Origin: Pseudonocardia sp. CNS-004
GTDB lineage: Bacteria; Actinomycetota; Actinomycetes; Mycobacteriales; Pseudonocardiaceae
DNA length: 64,000 bases
Direction of reading: 5' to 3'
NCBI GenBank assembly: GCA_001942185.1
Contig: MKJV01000068.1
Coordinates: forward strand, 372,001 to 436,000
Position 1 is the first letter of the stretch; the number at the start of each line of letters is the position of its first letter. Positions 47,990 to 56,605 of this stretch are shown one piece after another. The position numbers and the translations under genes were made by a program. The notes beneath the pieces are model-generated. The model saw only the letters and a program-made list of their open reading frames with translations. It made no database searches and was not told the origin of the DNA.

Positions 47990-48580
47990 ATGCGGCTGTT
48001 CGTGGCGGTCCGGCCACCCGCCGAGGTCGTCGACGTGCTCGGCGCAGTGCGGCGCGAGCCCGTCGCGGGTGTCACGTGGTCGGTGCCCGAGCAGTGGGTG
48101 GTGAAGCTGCGCCCACTCGGACACGTCCCGGAACACCTGCTGGATCCGCTCGTCACGGCCCTGACCGACGAGCTCACCGGGGTCGCGCCCGTGCACTGCG
48201 CTCTCGGCCCCGCCACCCGCAGGCTGGGCGGGCAGTGGCTGGGCGCCCCGGTGTCCGGGCTCGACGACCTCTCCGCACTGGTCTTCGACGCGACGGTCGG
48301 GCTGGTACCGGTGACGCACCCGCAGCCCTTCCAGGCCGACGTCGTGCTCGCGAGGGGCCGGGTGCCGGCCGCGCTCGCCGGGGAGCCGGTGACGGCGGAG
48401 TGGACGGCCCGGGAGGTCGCCCTCGTGGCCGACCGCTCCTCTCCCCGCCGCCCGGATCTGGAGGACGTCGCCTCCTTCCCCTTGACGGGACAGCCCCGCT
48501 CGGCCACCACGGCCGGTTCTCCGAAACGGCCCCGCGCGACGGGACCCGGCACTTACCGTCCCACCCATGGACGGACGTGA
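47990..48580 (+). CDS. 2H phosphoesterase/ThpR-like protein lacking both HxTx motifs
   Basis: A 196-residue protein resembling 2'-5' RNA ligase/cyclic phosphodiesterase ThpR (MRLFVAVRPPAEVVDVL..., layout of two lobes). The catalytic HxTL motifs are replaced: the first reads QWVVKLRPLG (normally WHVTLRFLG) and the second PFQADVVLAR (normally PH.TLAR). So it is unlikely to be an active enzyme of this kind. Its end overlaps the next gene by 14 bp. It may have kept an RNA- or nucleotide-binding role. Confidence 0.7.
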   Translation: MRLFVAVRPPAEVVDVLGAVRREPVAGVTWSVPEQWVVKLRPLGHVPEHLLDPLVTALTDELTGVAPVHCALGPATRRLGGQWLGAPVSGLDDLSALVFDATVGLVPVTHPQPFQADVVLARGRVPAALAGEPVTAEWTAREVALVADRSSPRRPDLEDVASFPLTGQPRSATTAGSPKRPRATGPGTYRPTHGRT

Positions 48581-48914
48581 GTGGCTCGCCGGCTACCAGA
48601 ACCGGCTGCAGGAAGTCCGCAGCCGCGCGGCCAGGGCGGAGCGCGAGCTGGCGGGGGTGACCGGCACGGCGACGAGCAGGGACGGAGCTGTGATCGTCAC
48701 CGTCGACCGGGCGGGCGCGATGCAGCACCTCGAACTCACCGAACACGCCGAGGTCCTGCCTCGCCGGCAGCTCGCCGCCACCGTGGTCGACACGACGCGG
48801 CGGGCCCGGGAGGAGGCGGCCCGGCAGGCCGAGGCGGCGCTGGTACCCGTCTTCGGCGAGCGCAGCGCGGCCATGGAGGTGCTCCGCTCCCACCTCGCCC
48901 TGCCGGAGCGGTGA
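48567..48914 (+). CDS. YbaB/EbfC-like small protein of an ESX-type locus
   Basis: A 115-residue protein, helical with a central beta part (SRDGAVIVTVDRAGAMQHLELTEHAEVLPRRQLAATVVDTTRRAREEAARQAEAAL), the YbaB/EbfC DNA-binding-family layout often found beside ESX and WXG genes in actinobacteria. Overlaps genes on both sides, so translation is coupled to the next ORF (TGATG). Precise role unknown. Confidence 0.75.
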   Translation: MDGREWLAGYQNRLQEVRSRAARAERELAGVTGTATSRDGAVIVTVDRAGAMQHLELTEHAEVLPRRQLAATVVDTTRRAREEAARQAEAALVPVFGERSAAMEVLRSHLALPER

Positions 48915-49210
48915 TGGACGGCTTCCGGTTCGACGACGCGGTCCTGTCCCGGCACGCGGAGAGCGTCGACGCGCTCACCGCTCGGCTGCAGAACGCCGCA
49001 GGCGCAGGCACCCCGCTGGGGCTCGGGGCGTACGGCCTGATCGGGCAGGTGTTCGCCGCAGCGGCCGTCGACGCCGCGGCCACCACGTCCCGGTCGGTCG
49101 CGCAGCTCGCCGAGGGCGGTCAGGCCATCGGCGACGGCGTGCGGGCCGCGGTCCGCGACTACCAGGAGGCTGAGCGAAGCGCCGCCGCGCCGTTCGGCGG
49201 GGTGCGATGA
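48914..49210 (+). CDS. ESX secretion-associated EspC-like small protein
   Basis: A 98-residue helical protein with the helix-turn-helix hairpin layout of EspC/DUF2580-type ESX proteins: VLSRHAESVDALTARLQNAAGAG..., LGAYGLIGQVFAAAAV..., AEGGQAIGDGVRAAVRDYQEAE. The start overlaps the YbaB-like stop and the end overlaps the ATGA of the repeat peptide. No ESX core component (EccC, EccD) is in the window. Confidence 0.7.
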   Translation: MDGFRFDDAVLSRHAESVDALTARLQNAAGAGTPLGLGAYGLIGQVFAAAAVDAAATTSRSVAQLAEGGQAIGDGVRAAVRDYQEAERSAAAPFGGVR

Positions 49211-49373
49211 GTGAGCGGAGCTTGCGGAGCGAGCGAATCATCGGCGCAGTGTGTCCGCGAAGCGGTCGCCGTCAGCGAGGGCGGACGATGAGTGAGCGGA
49301 GCTTGCGGAGCGAGCGAATCATTGGCGCAGTGTGTCCGCGAAGCGGTCGCCCGAGCGTCAGCGAGGGCGGACG
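49207..49373 (+). repeat. tandem duplication of an 81-86-bp unit
   Basis: Two copies nearly identical along their length (shared GAGCGGAGCTTGCGGAGCGA, GGCGCAGTGTGTCCGCGAAG and TCAGCGAGGGCGGACGATGA), differing by CATC/CATT and a 5-bp CGAGC insertion. They fill the junction between two ESX-type genes. Confidence 0.9.
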
Positions 49374-49377
49374 ATGA
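49207..49377 (+). CDS. 56-residue repeat peptide linking two ESX-type genes
   Basis: ATGA overlaps tie this frame to the stop of the EspC-like gene and to the start of the WXG gene. It consists of two tandem copies of a peptide starting MSERSLRSERI. The DNA copies are 49207-49287 (81 bp) and 49288-49373 (86 bp, with a 5-bp insertion). It may not be a true protein; it could simply keep ribosomes moving across a repeat. No homology to a functional family. Confidence 0.35.
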   Translation: MSERSLRSERIIGAVCPRSGRRQRGRTMSERSLRSERIIGAVCPRSGRPSVSEGGR

Positions 49378-50288
49378 GCGAGCAGCCGGGGGCGAACCCG
49401 CTGGTGGTGGCGCCCGAGAACGAGGATGCGCAGCCGCTCGACAACTTCGAGGGCGCGGGGTTCGTGTCGAGCTGGGCGGATCTGCACAGCGCCATGTCCG
49501 CCGACCCGGTCGACCCGCTCCAGGTGGCCTACACCGCAGCAGGCGCCGGCCTCGACACCCTCGGCGCGCTGGAGGATCCGCTCGAATCCCTGCTCTCGGC
49601 AGGTGTCGGCTGGCTCATCGAGCACGTGTGGTTCCTGCACGAGCCGCTCGACGCGCTCGCAGGCGACCCCACGCAGATCACCGCGCAGGCCCGGACCTGG
49701 CACAACGTCGGCGGTGAGCTCGCCGCGGTCGCGCAGGACCACCGCGGGGCCGCGGCGGCGCTCGGGGCGTGGGAGGGCGCGGCCGCCGACGGCTACCGCG
49801 GGACCGTCGACCGCTTCGGCGGCGCGCTGGACGGGGCGGCCCAGAACGCCGAGGTGCTCGCCGACCTGATCCTCACGACCGGCGCGCAGGTGGGCACGGT
49901 GCGAGCGCTGATCCGCGACTGGATCGCGGGCTGGGTGGCCAAGGCCATCGAGATGGTCCTGCTCTACGGCCCGGCTGCGCTCGTCACGGCTGGTGGGGCG
50001 GCGGCGGCCGGGGCGCTACACCTGATCGCGAGCGCGGTGGACCTCGCCCACTCCATCGTCCGGCAGGTGCGGAAGCTGCTCGACACGGTGACGCTCTCCG
50101 CCGAGATGGCCGCCCAGCTCAGCGGCGCGATCCAGCAGACGAGCGCAGCCGTCCGCGCGGCGATGCCCACGATGGAGGCGATCAACAAGGCGGCCGTCGA
50201 TCTCACGCCGCCCGCGGTGATCGAGAACGGCAAGCAGGTCACGGCGGCCGAGCAGACCCAGCGGACCTGGGGACCGGCCCCGGCGTGA
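49374..50288 (+). CDS. WXG100/PPE-like ESX substrate-type protein
   Basis: A 304-residue Ala-rich helical protein. The WXG-type turn is AWEGAAADGYRG at residues about 137-148, between two long helices; an ITAQARTWHNVGGELAAVAQDH segment precedes it. Later hydrophobic helices (AIEMVLLYGPAALVTAGGAAAAGALHLIASA) may insert in membranes. Likely secreted by a type VII system and paired with the EspC-like protein. A putative effector toxin domain is not evident at the C-terminus. Confidence 0.72.
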   Translation: MSEQPGANPLVVAPENEDAQPLDNFEGAGFVSSWADLHSAMSADPVDPLQVAYTAAGAGLDTLGALEDPLESLLSAGVGWLIEHVWFLHEPLDALAGDPTQITAQARTWHNVGGELAAVAQDHRGAAAALGAWEGAAADGYRGTVDRFGGALDGAAQNAEVLADLILTTGAQVGTVRALIRDWIAGWVAKAIEMVLLYGPAALVTAGGAAAAGALHLIASAVDLAHSIVRQVRKLLDTVTLSAEMAAQLSGAIQQTSAAVRAAMPTMEAINKAAVDLTPPAVIENGKQVTAAEQTQRTWGPAPA

Positions 50289-50318
50289 GCCTGGTGCGGG
50301 TCGCGGCAGGATGGCGTC

Positions 50319-50762
50319 ATGGCACAGGTGACGGCGCGGACCGAGCGCACGATCGACGCCCCCGCCGAGCGGGTGCGGGCGGCGCTCGCCGACTACGAGA
50401 AGGTGCGGCCGGCGATCCTCACCGACCACTACCGCGACTACCGCGTGGAGGCGGGCGGGCAGGGCGAGGGCAGCCGCGTCCACTGGCTGCTGCAGGCCAC
50501 GAGCAAGCGGGTGCGTGACCAGCTGGTGGAGGTCAGCACCCCGGCCGACGACCGGATCGTCGAGCGGGACGCGAACTCGAGCATGGTCACCACCTGGACC
50601 GTCACGCCCGCGGGGGCCGACCGCAGCGTCGTCGCCGTGGAGAGCAGCTGGAAGGGTGCCACCGGGATCGGCGGCTTCTTCGAGCGGACGTTCGCGCCGA
50701 AGGGCCTGCAGCGGATCCACGACGGCGTTTTGGCGAACCTCGAGAACAGCCTTCGCGGCTAG
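50319..50762 (+). CDS. SRPBCC-family (START-like) protein
   Basis: A 147-residue protein of the polyketide-cyclase/Bet v 1 fold: VTARTERTIDAPAERVRAALADYEKVRPAILTDHYRDYRVEAGGQGEGSRVHW..., and a C-terminal long helix (FAPKGLQRIHDGVLANLENSL). These bind hydrophobic ligands in a central cavity. No specific partner. Its stop codon directly abuts the candidate MITE. Confidence 0.85.
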   Translation: MAQVTARTERTIDAPAERVRAALADYEKVRPAILTDHYRDYRVEAGGQGEGSRVHWLLQATSKRVRDQLVEVSTPADDRIVERDANSSMVTTWTVTPAGADRSVVAVESSWKGATGIGGFFERTFAPKGLQRIHDGVLANLENSLRG

Positions 50763-50850
50763 TGTCCCGAACCGAAAGTCCACCACATAATTCGACGGCC
50801 CAGCTCACCGCTGGCCGCCGACTTGTGCACCGAACTTCCGGTTCGGGACA
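50763..50850. mobile_element. candidate 88-bp MITE-like element
   Basis: Termini TGTCCCGAACCGAAAGT (50763-50779) and ACTTCCGGTTCGGGACA (50834-50850) are inverted repeats matching at 16 of 17 positions. An internal hairpin (GGCCCAGC/GCTGGCC) lies at the centre. TG...CA ends resemble those of many insertion sequences. No clear target-site duplication, and no transposase gene in the window. Confidence 0.55.
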
Positions 50851-51842
50851 TCAGCGAGGGGGCCACCATCAGCACGCCGATCGAGAGCGGCATCGTCGCC
50901 GTCGCCGGAGAGGCGCTCGTCGACATGGTCCCGGCGCGTCGGGGAGTACTTCGAGGCGGCTCCGGGTGGGAGCCCCGCGAACGTCGCCGTGGCCTTGGCC
51001 CGGCTGGGCGTGCCGGCGCGGCTGCTCGCGCGGATCGCCGACGACATGCTCGGCCGCCGCGTCCGCGAGCACCTCACCGGCAACGGCGTGCAGCTCGACC
51101 ACGCCGTCGCCGCGGCCGAGCCGACGACGCTGGCGATGGTGGCGGTCGGCCCGGACGCGGTGCGAGCTACGACTTCCGCTTCACCGGCACCGCCGACTGG
51201 CAGTGGACCGCCGCCGAGCTCGACGGCGCCCTGGACGGGCCCGTGGTCGCGCTGCACTCCGGGTCGCTCGCGCTCACGATGCCGCCCGGCGCGGCTGCGC
51301 TGCGCGAGCTGATCGCCCGCGTCGCCGGCTCCGTGACGATCAGCTACGACCCCAACTGCCGCCCGCTGCTCATGGGCGACCCGGCCGCGGTGCTCGCGGG
51401 CGTGCACGAGCTGCTCCCCGTCGCCGACGTCGTGAAGGTCAGCGCCGAGGACCTGGAATGGCTCCTGCCCGGCACGCCGCCGGAGGACGTGGTGGAGGAC
51501 TGGCTCGCCCGCGGCCCGGCCGTCGTCGCCGTCACGCTCGGCGGGGACGGGGTGCTCGCCCGGGCGGCGTCCGGCGTGCGGTCCCGCCGCCCGGGAGTGC
51601 CGATCACAGTGATCGACACGGTCGGCGCGGGCGACACGTTCTCCGCCGCCCTGCTGGCCGGGTTGCACCGGCGCGCCCTGCTGGGCGCGGCGGCCCGGCC
51701 GGCGTTGCGCGCGGTGGACGCGGAGACCCTGAACGCCCTGCTGGACGAGGCCGTACGAGCGTCGGCGATCACCTGCAGCCGCCGTGGCGCCGACCCCCCC
51801 ACATCCGAGGACCTGGAGTCCTTCAGCGGTATGGCTCGATAA
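50823..51842 (+). CDS. PfkB-family carbohydrate kinase (two frame breaks)
   Basis: About 330 residues after correction. N-terminal IVAVAGEALVDMVPA, then EYFEAAPGGSPANVAVALARLGVPARLLARIADDMLG (sugar-binding GG motif), SYDPNCRPLLM, and the catalytic signature DTVGAGDTFSAALLAGL with the general-base aspartate. Frame breaks occur near 50935-50944 (consistent with two missing bases) and 51163-51164 (one missing). The only start codon in the right frame is a GTG inside the candidate MITE, so the natural start is uncertain. Fructokinase-like; substrate unknown. Confidence 0.8.
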   Translation: MCTELPVRDISEGATISTPIESGIVAVAGEALVDMVPARRGVLRGGSGWEPRERRRGLGPAGRAGAAARADRRRHARPPRPRAPHRQRRAARPRRRRGRADDAGDGGGRPGRGASYDFRFTGTADWQWTAAELDGALDGPVVALHSGSLALTMPPGAAALRELIARVAGSVTISYDPNCRPLLMGDPAAVLAGVHELLPVADVVKVSAEDLEWLLPGTPPEDVVEDWLARGPAVVAVTLGGDGVLARAASGVRSRRPGVPITVIDTVGAGDTFSAALLAGLHRRALLGAAARPALRAVDAETLNALLDEAVRASAITCSRRGADPPTSEDLESFSGMAR

Positions 51843-51887
51843 CGCGCCTTTCAGGGCCCTCCGACAGCAGTGGAGCCGTACCGCTCG

Positions 51888-52976
51888 TCAGCAGGGGGCC
51901 GTGGGGTCGCCCACCCCGTCCTTGTGGGCGCCTACCGTGTTGCCGCCTTCGTTGGCGTGCATCACGTTGCCGCAGATCCTGCCGTGCGGTCCGGCGTCCT
52001 GGATCTTGATGCCACCGCGTGCGTTGTCGGTGATGGTGTTGTGGTGGATGGAGTTGCCCACCGCGTCTCCGGGCCGGTCGCCGCCGAGGCGGATCCCGGC
52101 CGCGGCGTTGTGGTGGATGTGGTTGGACCGGAAGGTGTTGCCCGGGCCGCGCGACTCCATCGCGCCCGAGTTGGCGTTGCGGGGCTGCTGACCGGTGCAG
52201 ATGTTGTCCGCGATGTCGTTGCCGCGCGCCGACTCCTTGATGTCGACGCACTCACCGGCCTGGGTGTCGATCACGTTGTCCCACACCTGGTTGTCGTTGC
52301 TCAGGTCCGGCTCCGGGCTGGGGTTGCGGTCGAGCTGCTCGGGTGCCGTGCCGATGTAGATGCCCTCCCCGGTCTGGCCGGACCCGGTGTTCGGGATGAC
52401 GAAGTCGTGGATCCCGCACGGCCCGACCGTGTTGCCCGCCACGATGCTGCGACTCGTGAAGTACTTCAGCCGGATGCACTCGCCACCCAGGTTCGTCACG
52501 CGCAGCCCGAGGATCTTCGTGCCGGTCACGCCGTCGTGCGGCACGGTGCTCTGCACCCAGACCGCCTTGTCGCGGTAGCAGGCCTCCACCAGGTCCGCGC
52601 AGATCTTGCCGTCGATGGTGAACCCGTTCAGCGTCGTGTCGTCGTGCTGGACCTCGAGCACCCGCCGCGAGTCGTCGGCGCCGCGCAGCACGGCGTCGCG
52701 CGGGCCGGTGATGGTCACGCCGGGCCGCACCGTGACGACGTGCTCGTCGTAGGCACCCGGGCGCAGGAACACGGTCTCGCCGGGCTGCGCCGCCGCGAGC
52801 GCCCGGCTGATCGTGCGGAACGGGCGCGGCGTCGAGCCGGTCCCGGAGTTGTCGTCCCCGGCGGCGGGGTCCACCTGGTAGCCGCCGGGCTCCGGCACGT
52901 CGGCACCGGCCGGTACCTGCCCGGCGAGCACGCCGCAGGCGACGGCGACGACGAGCACGCCGATCCTGGTCATCAT
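51888..52976 (-). CDS. secreted right-handed beta-helix protein
   Basis: A 362-residue protein. Signal peptide (MTRIGVLVVAVACGVLAGQVPAGA), then PGGYQVDPAAGDDNSGTGSTPRPFRTISRALAAAQPGETVFLRPGAYDEHV, the start typical of parallel beta-helix (pectate lyase/DUF1565) proteins, followed by repeated N/G-rich rungs (NGFTIDG, NTVGP, GNDIADNICTGQ, NHIHHNAAAGIRLGG). Probably a polysaccharide lyase or carbohydrate-binding protein acting outside the cell. Start overlaps the GH16-like stop. Confidence 0.88.
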   Translation of the reverse strand: MMTRIGVLVVAVACGVLAGQVPAGADVPEPGGYQVDPAAGDDNSGTGSTPRPFRTISRALAAAQPGETVFLRPGAYDEHVVTVRPGVTITGPRDAVLRGADDSRRVLEVQHDDTTLNGFTIDGKICADLVEACYRDKAVWVQSTVPHDGVTGTKILGLRVTNLGGECIRLKYFTSRSIVAGNTVGPCGIHDFVIPNTGSGQTGEGIYIGTAPEQLDRNPSPEPDLSNDNQVWDNVIDTQAGECVDIKESARGNDIADNICTGQQPRNANSGAMESRGPGNTFRSNHIHHNAAAGIRLGGDRPGDAVGNSIHHNTITDNARGGIKIQDAGPHGRICGNVMHANEGGNTVGAHKDGVGDPTAPC

Positions 52977-53841
52977 CGGCCGACCACCCCCTCACCCGGC
53001 GTGAGGCGGCGCGGGGCGCGATCGGGGTAGTCGTCCGGTTGACCGGTGGCCGGATCGCCGGGGGCGAGCGACAGCTGGGCGGGCTCGCTCACCGGCAACG
53101 CCCACTGCATGGCCCAGTCCATGTGCATCGCGGCCGGGCCGCCCGCAGGGGGGAAGTAGTCCAGCTGCATGGTCATGTTCATCGGCCGCGGCGGGAACTT
53201 CTCGGTGTCGGTGTTCGAGTACCACTCCTCGCCGTTGACGTAGGCCGTGATCTTCTCCGGCGTCCACTCGAGCGCGTAGGCCGACCACTGCGTCGAGTCG
53301 TGGCGCACCGACCCGTGGTCCTGGTCGTTGTCCGCGCCGTAGTGGAGGAAGAAGCTGGTCTCCTGCCGGTCGTCGGACGTGATCTCCATCCAGTCGATCT
53401 CCCCGCCCACCGGGAAGTCCTCGGCCACCGGCCAGAGCAGGAGCAGCGCGTTCAGGCCACCGTGAGCCGCCTCGGACCGCACGCACGCCTCCCAGCGCCG
53501 TACCGCTGGCCGGGATGCCAGCTCATCGCGCCGGTCGTGCCCTCCTCGGTCGCGGAGATCGTGACGTTGCCGTCGGCCACGGTGATCGCGTCCGGCGTGC
53601 GGGTGCCCTCCTCGGAGTGACCCGGCTCCGGGCCGTAGGGGTGCCAGTCGCCGGGCAGCGCGTCGGAGAAATCGGAGCGGCGGGCCGGTTCACCCCAGCC
53701 GTACCGCTCGGCGGCCGTGACGGAGCACTCGGACGGATCCGTGGACGTGGGCGGGACCTGACCGGCCACCAGCACGGCGAACGCCCCCAACACCGCGGGG
53801 ACAAAATCGGACATCAGCACCACTGACACCTCCAGCCCCAT
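52973..53841 (-). CDS. secreted GH16-like protein (frame break)
   Basis: About 289 residues. N-terminal hydrophobic signal, RSDFSDALPGDWHPYGPEPGHSEEGTRTPDAITVADGNVTISA, then GGEIDWMEITSDD with the GH16 catalytic pattern ExDxxE, LEWTPEKITAYVNGEEWYS and PMNMTMQLDYF. One base is missing near 53490 (TACGGCGC-TGGGAGGCG); the corrected join is GQRYGAWEACVRSEAAHGGLNALLLLWP. GH16 enzymes cut beta-1,3/1,4 glucans or galactans. Coupled to the beta-helix gene. Start may be 53841 or 53814. Confidence 0.82.
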
Positions 53842-53870
53842 TGGAACCGGGCGGAGGTCGTGGCGCGAGA

Positions 53871-54896
53871 TCAACCACGCAGACGGGTGAGAAGCGTTTC
53901 AACCGGCCACGTGTTGATGATCCGCTCGGCGGGCACATCGCACTCCGCGGCGCGCTCGCAACCGTTGCGCAGCCAGTCGAGCTGGCCGGGGGCGTGGGCG
54001 TCGGTGTCGATCGTGAAGTCGCACCCCGCCTCCACTGCGAGGCGCAGCAGACGCCTGGGCGGGTCCAGCCGCTCCGGGCGGGAGTTCACCTCCACCGCGA
54101 CCCCGCGCTCGACGCACGCCGCGAACACCGCCGCGGCGTCGAACTGCGACTCCGGCCGCTTCCGGTTGCCGGTCACCATCCGGCCGGTGCAGTGGCCGAG
54201 CACGTCGACGTGCGGGTTGTCGATCGCCGTGAGCATGCGCGCGGTCATCTCGGCGCGCGGCATCCGCAGCTTCGAGTGCACCGACGCCACGACCACGTCG
54301 AGCCGGTCGAGCAGGTCCTCGTCCTGGTCGAGCGAGCCGTCCTCGTTGATGTCGACCTCGATGCCGGTGAGCACCCGGAACCCGCCACCCAGCTCGGCGT
54401 TCAGCTCCGCGATGTCGTCGAGCTGGGCCCGCAGGCGGTCGGCGGACAGGCCGTTCGCGACCGTCAGCCGGGGCGAGTGGTCGGTGATCACCAGGTAGTC
54501 GTGGCCGAGCGCCTGCGCCGTCTCGACCATCTCCCGCAGCGGGGACCCGCCGTCCGACGCGTCGGTGTGGGTGTGACAGTCCCCGCGGATCGCCTCGAGC
54601 AGGGCCTCCGCGGCCCGGTCCAGCGGCGAGGGCTCGACCGCCTCGAGCTTCTGCAGGTACGTCGGCAGCTCACCACGCACCGACTCCGCCACGCACTTCG
54701 CCGTGACCTCCCCGACCCCCTTGAGCCGCACCAGCTCCCCGGTGCGCACGAGCCGCGCGATCTCGTCCGGGTCGCGGCGGCGCAGCACGGCCGCCGCGGT
54801 GCGGAACGCCCGGACCCGGTACGTCGACTCGTGCGCGCGCTCCAGCAGGAAGGCGATGCGCCGCAGGTCTGCCACGGCATCCCGGGTCTCGGTCAC
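53871..54896 (-). CDS. PHP-domain protein (PolX C-terminal type)
   Basis: A 341-residue protein. Residues 1-90 are helical with helix-hairpin-helix motif RLKGVGEVTAKCVAES. Then a PHP domain with metal motifs GDCHTHTDASDG, ITDHSPRL, GIEVDINEDG, ASVHSKLR, GHCTGR, EVNSRPERLDPP and DTDAHAP. This matches the C-terminal half of PolX polymerases without the polymerase domain, so phosphoesterase or nuclease activity on DNA ends is likely. GTG 54896 gives a start clear of the repeat cluster upstream. Confidence 0.87.
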   Translation of the reverse strand: MTETRDAVADLRRIAFLLERAHESTYRVRAFRTAAAVLRRRDPDEIARLVRTGELVRLKGVGEVTAKCVAESVRGELPTYLQKLEAVEPSPLDRAAEALLEAIRGDCHTHTDASDGGSPLREMVETAQALGHDYLVITDHSPRLTVANGLSADRLRAQLDDIAELNAELGGGFRVLTGIEVDINEDGSLDQDEDLLDRLDVVVASVHSKLRMPRAEMTARMLTAIDNPHVDVLGHCTGRMVTGNRKRPESQFDAAAVFAACVERGVAVEVNSRPERLDPPRRLLRLAVEAGCDFTIDTDAHAPGQLDWLRNGCERAAECDVPAERIINTWPVETLLTRLRG

Positions 54897-54932
54897 GCCG
54901 CGATCGTCGCACGGCCCGGCAGCTGCACCCAT

Positions 54933-55022
54933 GGCGCGACTCACCTGCGCTCACAGCGCGACTCGCGGGTCGGGGCAAGCCCCGAATCCCGCGAGTCGCG
55001 GTCTAGATGCACGCGAGTCGCG
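54933..55022. repeat. CGCGACTCGCG repeat cluster 2
   Basis: Two left units (GCGCGACTCACCTGCG, GCGCGACTCGCGGG), a hairpin (GGGGC-AA-GCCCC core within 54956-55000), and two right units (CCCGCGAGTCGCGGTC, ACGCGAGTCGCGG). Same design as clusters at 18677 and 61712. Lies between the PHP gene start and the CHAD gene stop. Confidence 0.8.
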
Positions 55023-55034
55023 GCCCAGGCCGGC

Positions 55035-56575
55035 TCAGCCCAACCAGCGGCGGTTGCGGGGGCGCCAGGCCGTCGCCCACAGGCCCGGCAGCCGCGCCTC
55101 GATCTCGGCGGCACGCGCGGCGTCCCGGCCGTGCAGGACCCCGAAGGCGAAGCCGTTCTCCCCCTCGCCGTGCGCCTGCGCGGCGAGGTCCCGCAGGGCC
55201 TCGCGGGCCACCACCGTGTCCTGGTGCTCGCCGAGGGCGTCCTGGAACCCCTTGAGCTCCTTCGAGAACCGCTTCGCGTCCTTCCCGACCGCGGGCCGGG
55301 CGACCTCCGTGGCGTAGCGCAGCCGCTTGCCGGCCTTCCGCGCGTCGTGCACCGCGAGATCGCGGTCGTCGGCGGACGCGGTCTCGTCGACCGCCACCGT
55401 GACGGCACGCGAGAGCCGCCGTGCCGCGCGGGCGACGTGCGCCGGCAGCTCCTTGCGCGCTGGGCGCGCCGCCCGCTTCGTCAGCGGGGGGCGCTGGAGG
55501 AGCTCGTCGAGGTCGCGGCGCAGGCGGGCGTAGTCGTCACCGTCCAGCGTGCTGAGCACCGCAGCGGCGGCCTCCGACTCGACGCGCCCGTAGTGCCGGG
55601 TGACCTGCGCCTGCACCGGCCCGAGCAGCAGCTCCGGCTCCAGCCCGGCGAGCCCGTCGCGGATCCGGGCGTGCAGCACCTCGGCGTCGCGGGCCGGGGC
55701 GAGCGCGCGGGCCAGCTCACGCAGCCCGTCGACGACGGGGTCGGTGCGCTCCCGGTCGAGCAGCCGCCGGTAGGACTGCAGCGCGCTGCGCATCCGGCGC
55801 GCGGCCACCCGAAGCTGGTGCACCGAGTCCTCCTCGCCACGCCGGGCGCGCAGGTCCTCGGCGGCGAGCCGGTCGACGTGTGCGGCCAGGTAGTCGACGA
55901 GCGCGGCGCCCGCTGTGCCCGGCTTCACCCGCTTCCCGGTCGGCCGGCGCCGCCGCGGGGCGGCCGGGCGCAGGAGGCGGTCCAGCTCCGTCTCGGCCGA
56001 GGTCGTCGACGGCCGCAGCCCGGCCTCGCCGAGCCGCTGCTCGACCTCGCCGGCGAGCCCGGCGTCGGACGCGTCGCGCATCTCCACCTCGGTCCACGCC
56101 ACGCCCGCCGTCGACGAGCCGAGGGTCGCGATCTTCACGTGGTCGTGGACGACGACGGCGAGCACCCGGTCGTCCTCACCCAGCAGCCGCGTGCCGGTGC
56201 GTATCCGCCGGACCTGGCCCGCCGGGCGCAGCTCGCCGTCGCGGACGATGCCGCGCACCAGGTCGGCCAGCTCGCCCGGCACGTCCGGGGCCTGCGGCGC
56301 ATCGGGACCGATCGGGACGCGCAGCTCCTCGTCGCGGTCGCGTCCGGGAGGTCGAGCCGCCACTGCGGCTGCTCGCCATCGGCCCGGTGGACGGCGAGCG
56401 TGATGCCGGCCGCGGCCAGCCTGCGGTCTGCGGTGTCGTAGCGCTCGACCTCGAGCACCTGCTGCGGGACGGGGTCCTCGCGGTGGACGCCGGGCAGCGC
56501 ATCGAGTCGGGGGCTGCCGGCCTCGGCGGCTCCGCGGAATGTACGGCTCGGGGTGCGGGTCGTCGTGTCGGTCAT
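55035..56575 (-). CDS. CYTH-CHAD protein (frame break)
   Basis: About 513 residues. CYTH N-terminus with QQVLEVERYDTADRRLAAAGITLAVHRADG...QWRLDLP, EVEM metal/phosphate-binding pairs and WTEVEMRD; CHAD C-terminus with repeated H/R/K-rich helices (SVHQLRVAARRMRSALQSYRRLLD, LAVHDARKAGKRLRYATEV). CYTH domains act on triphosphate compounds and CHAD binds polyphosphate, so a polyphosphate-linked role is likely. One G is missing at 56344-56346. Intact outside that. Confidence 0.87.
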
Positions 56576-56605
56576 CCGACCAGGGTGCCCCAAATCGCGT
56601 CCGGT

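Noticed and set aside
49207..49373. CRISPR array
   Set aside because: Only two directly adjacent 81-86-bp copies without spacers and no cas genes; a simple tandem duplication. No CRISPR array was found anywhere in the window.
48567..50288. Toxin-antitoxin or polymorphic toxin locus
   Set aside because: The WXG protein lacks a recognisable C-terminal toxin domain and no small immunity gene follows; the next gene is an SRPBCC protein.
50763..50850. A complete insertion sequence
   Set aside because: The inverted repeats enclose only 88 bp with no transposase frame, so at most a non-autonomous element.
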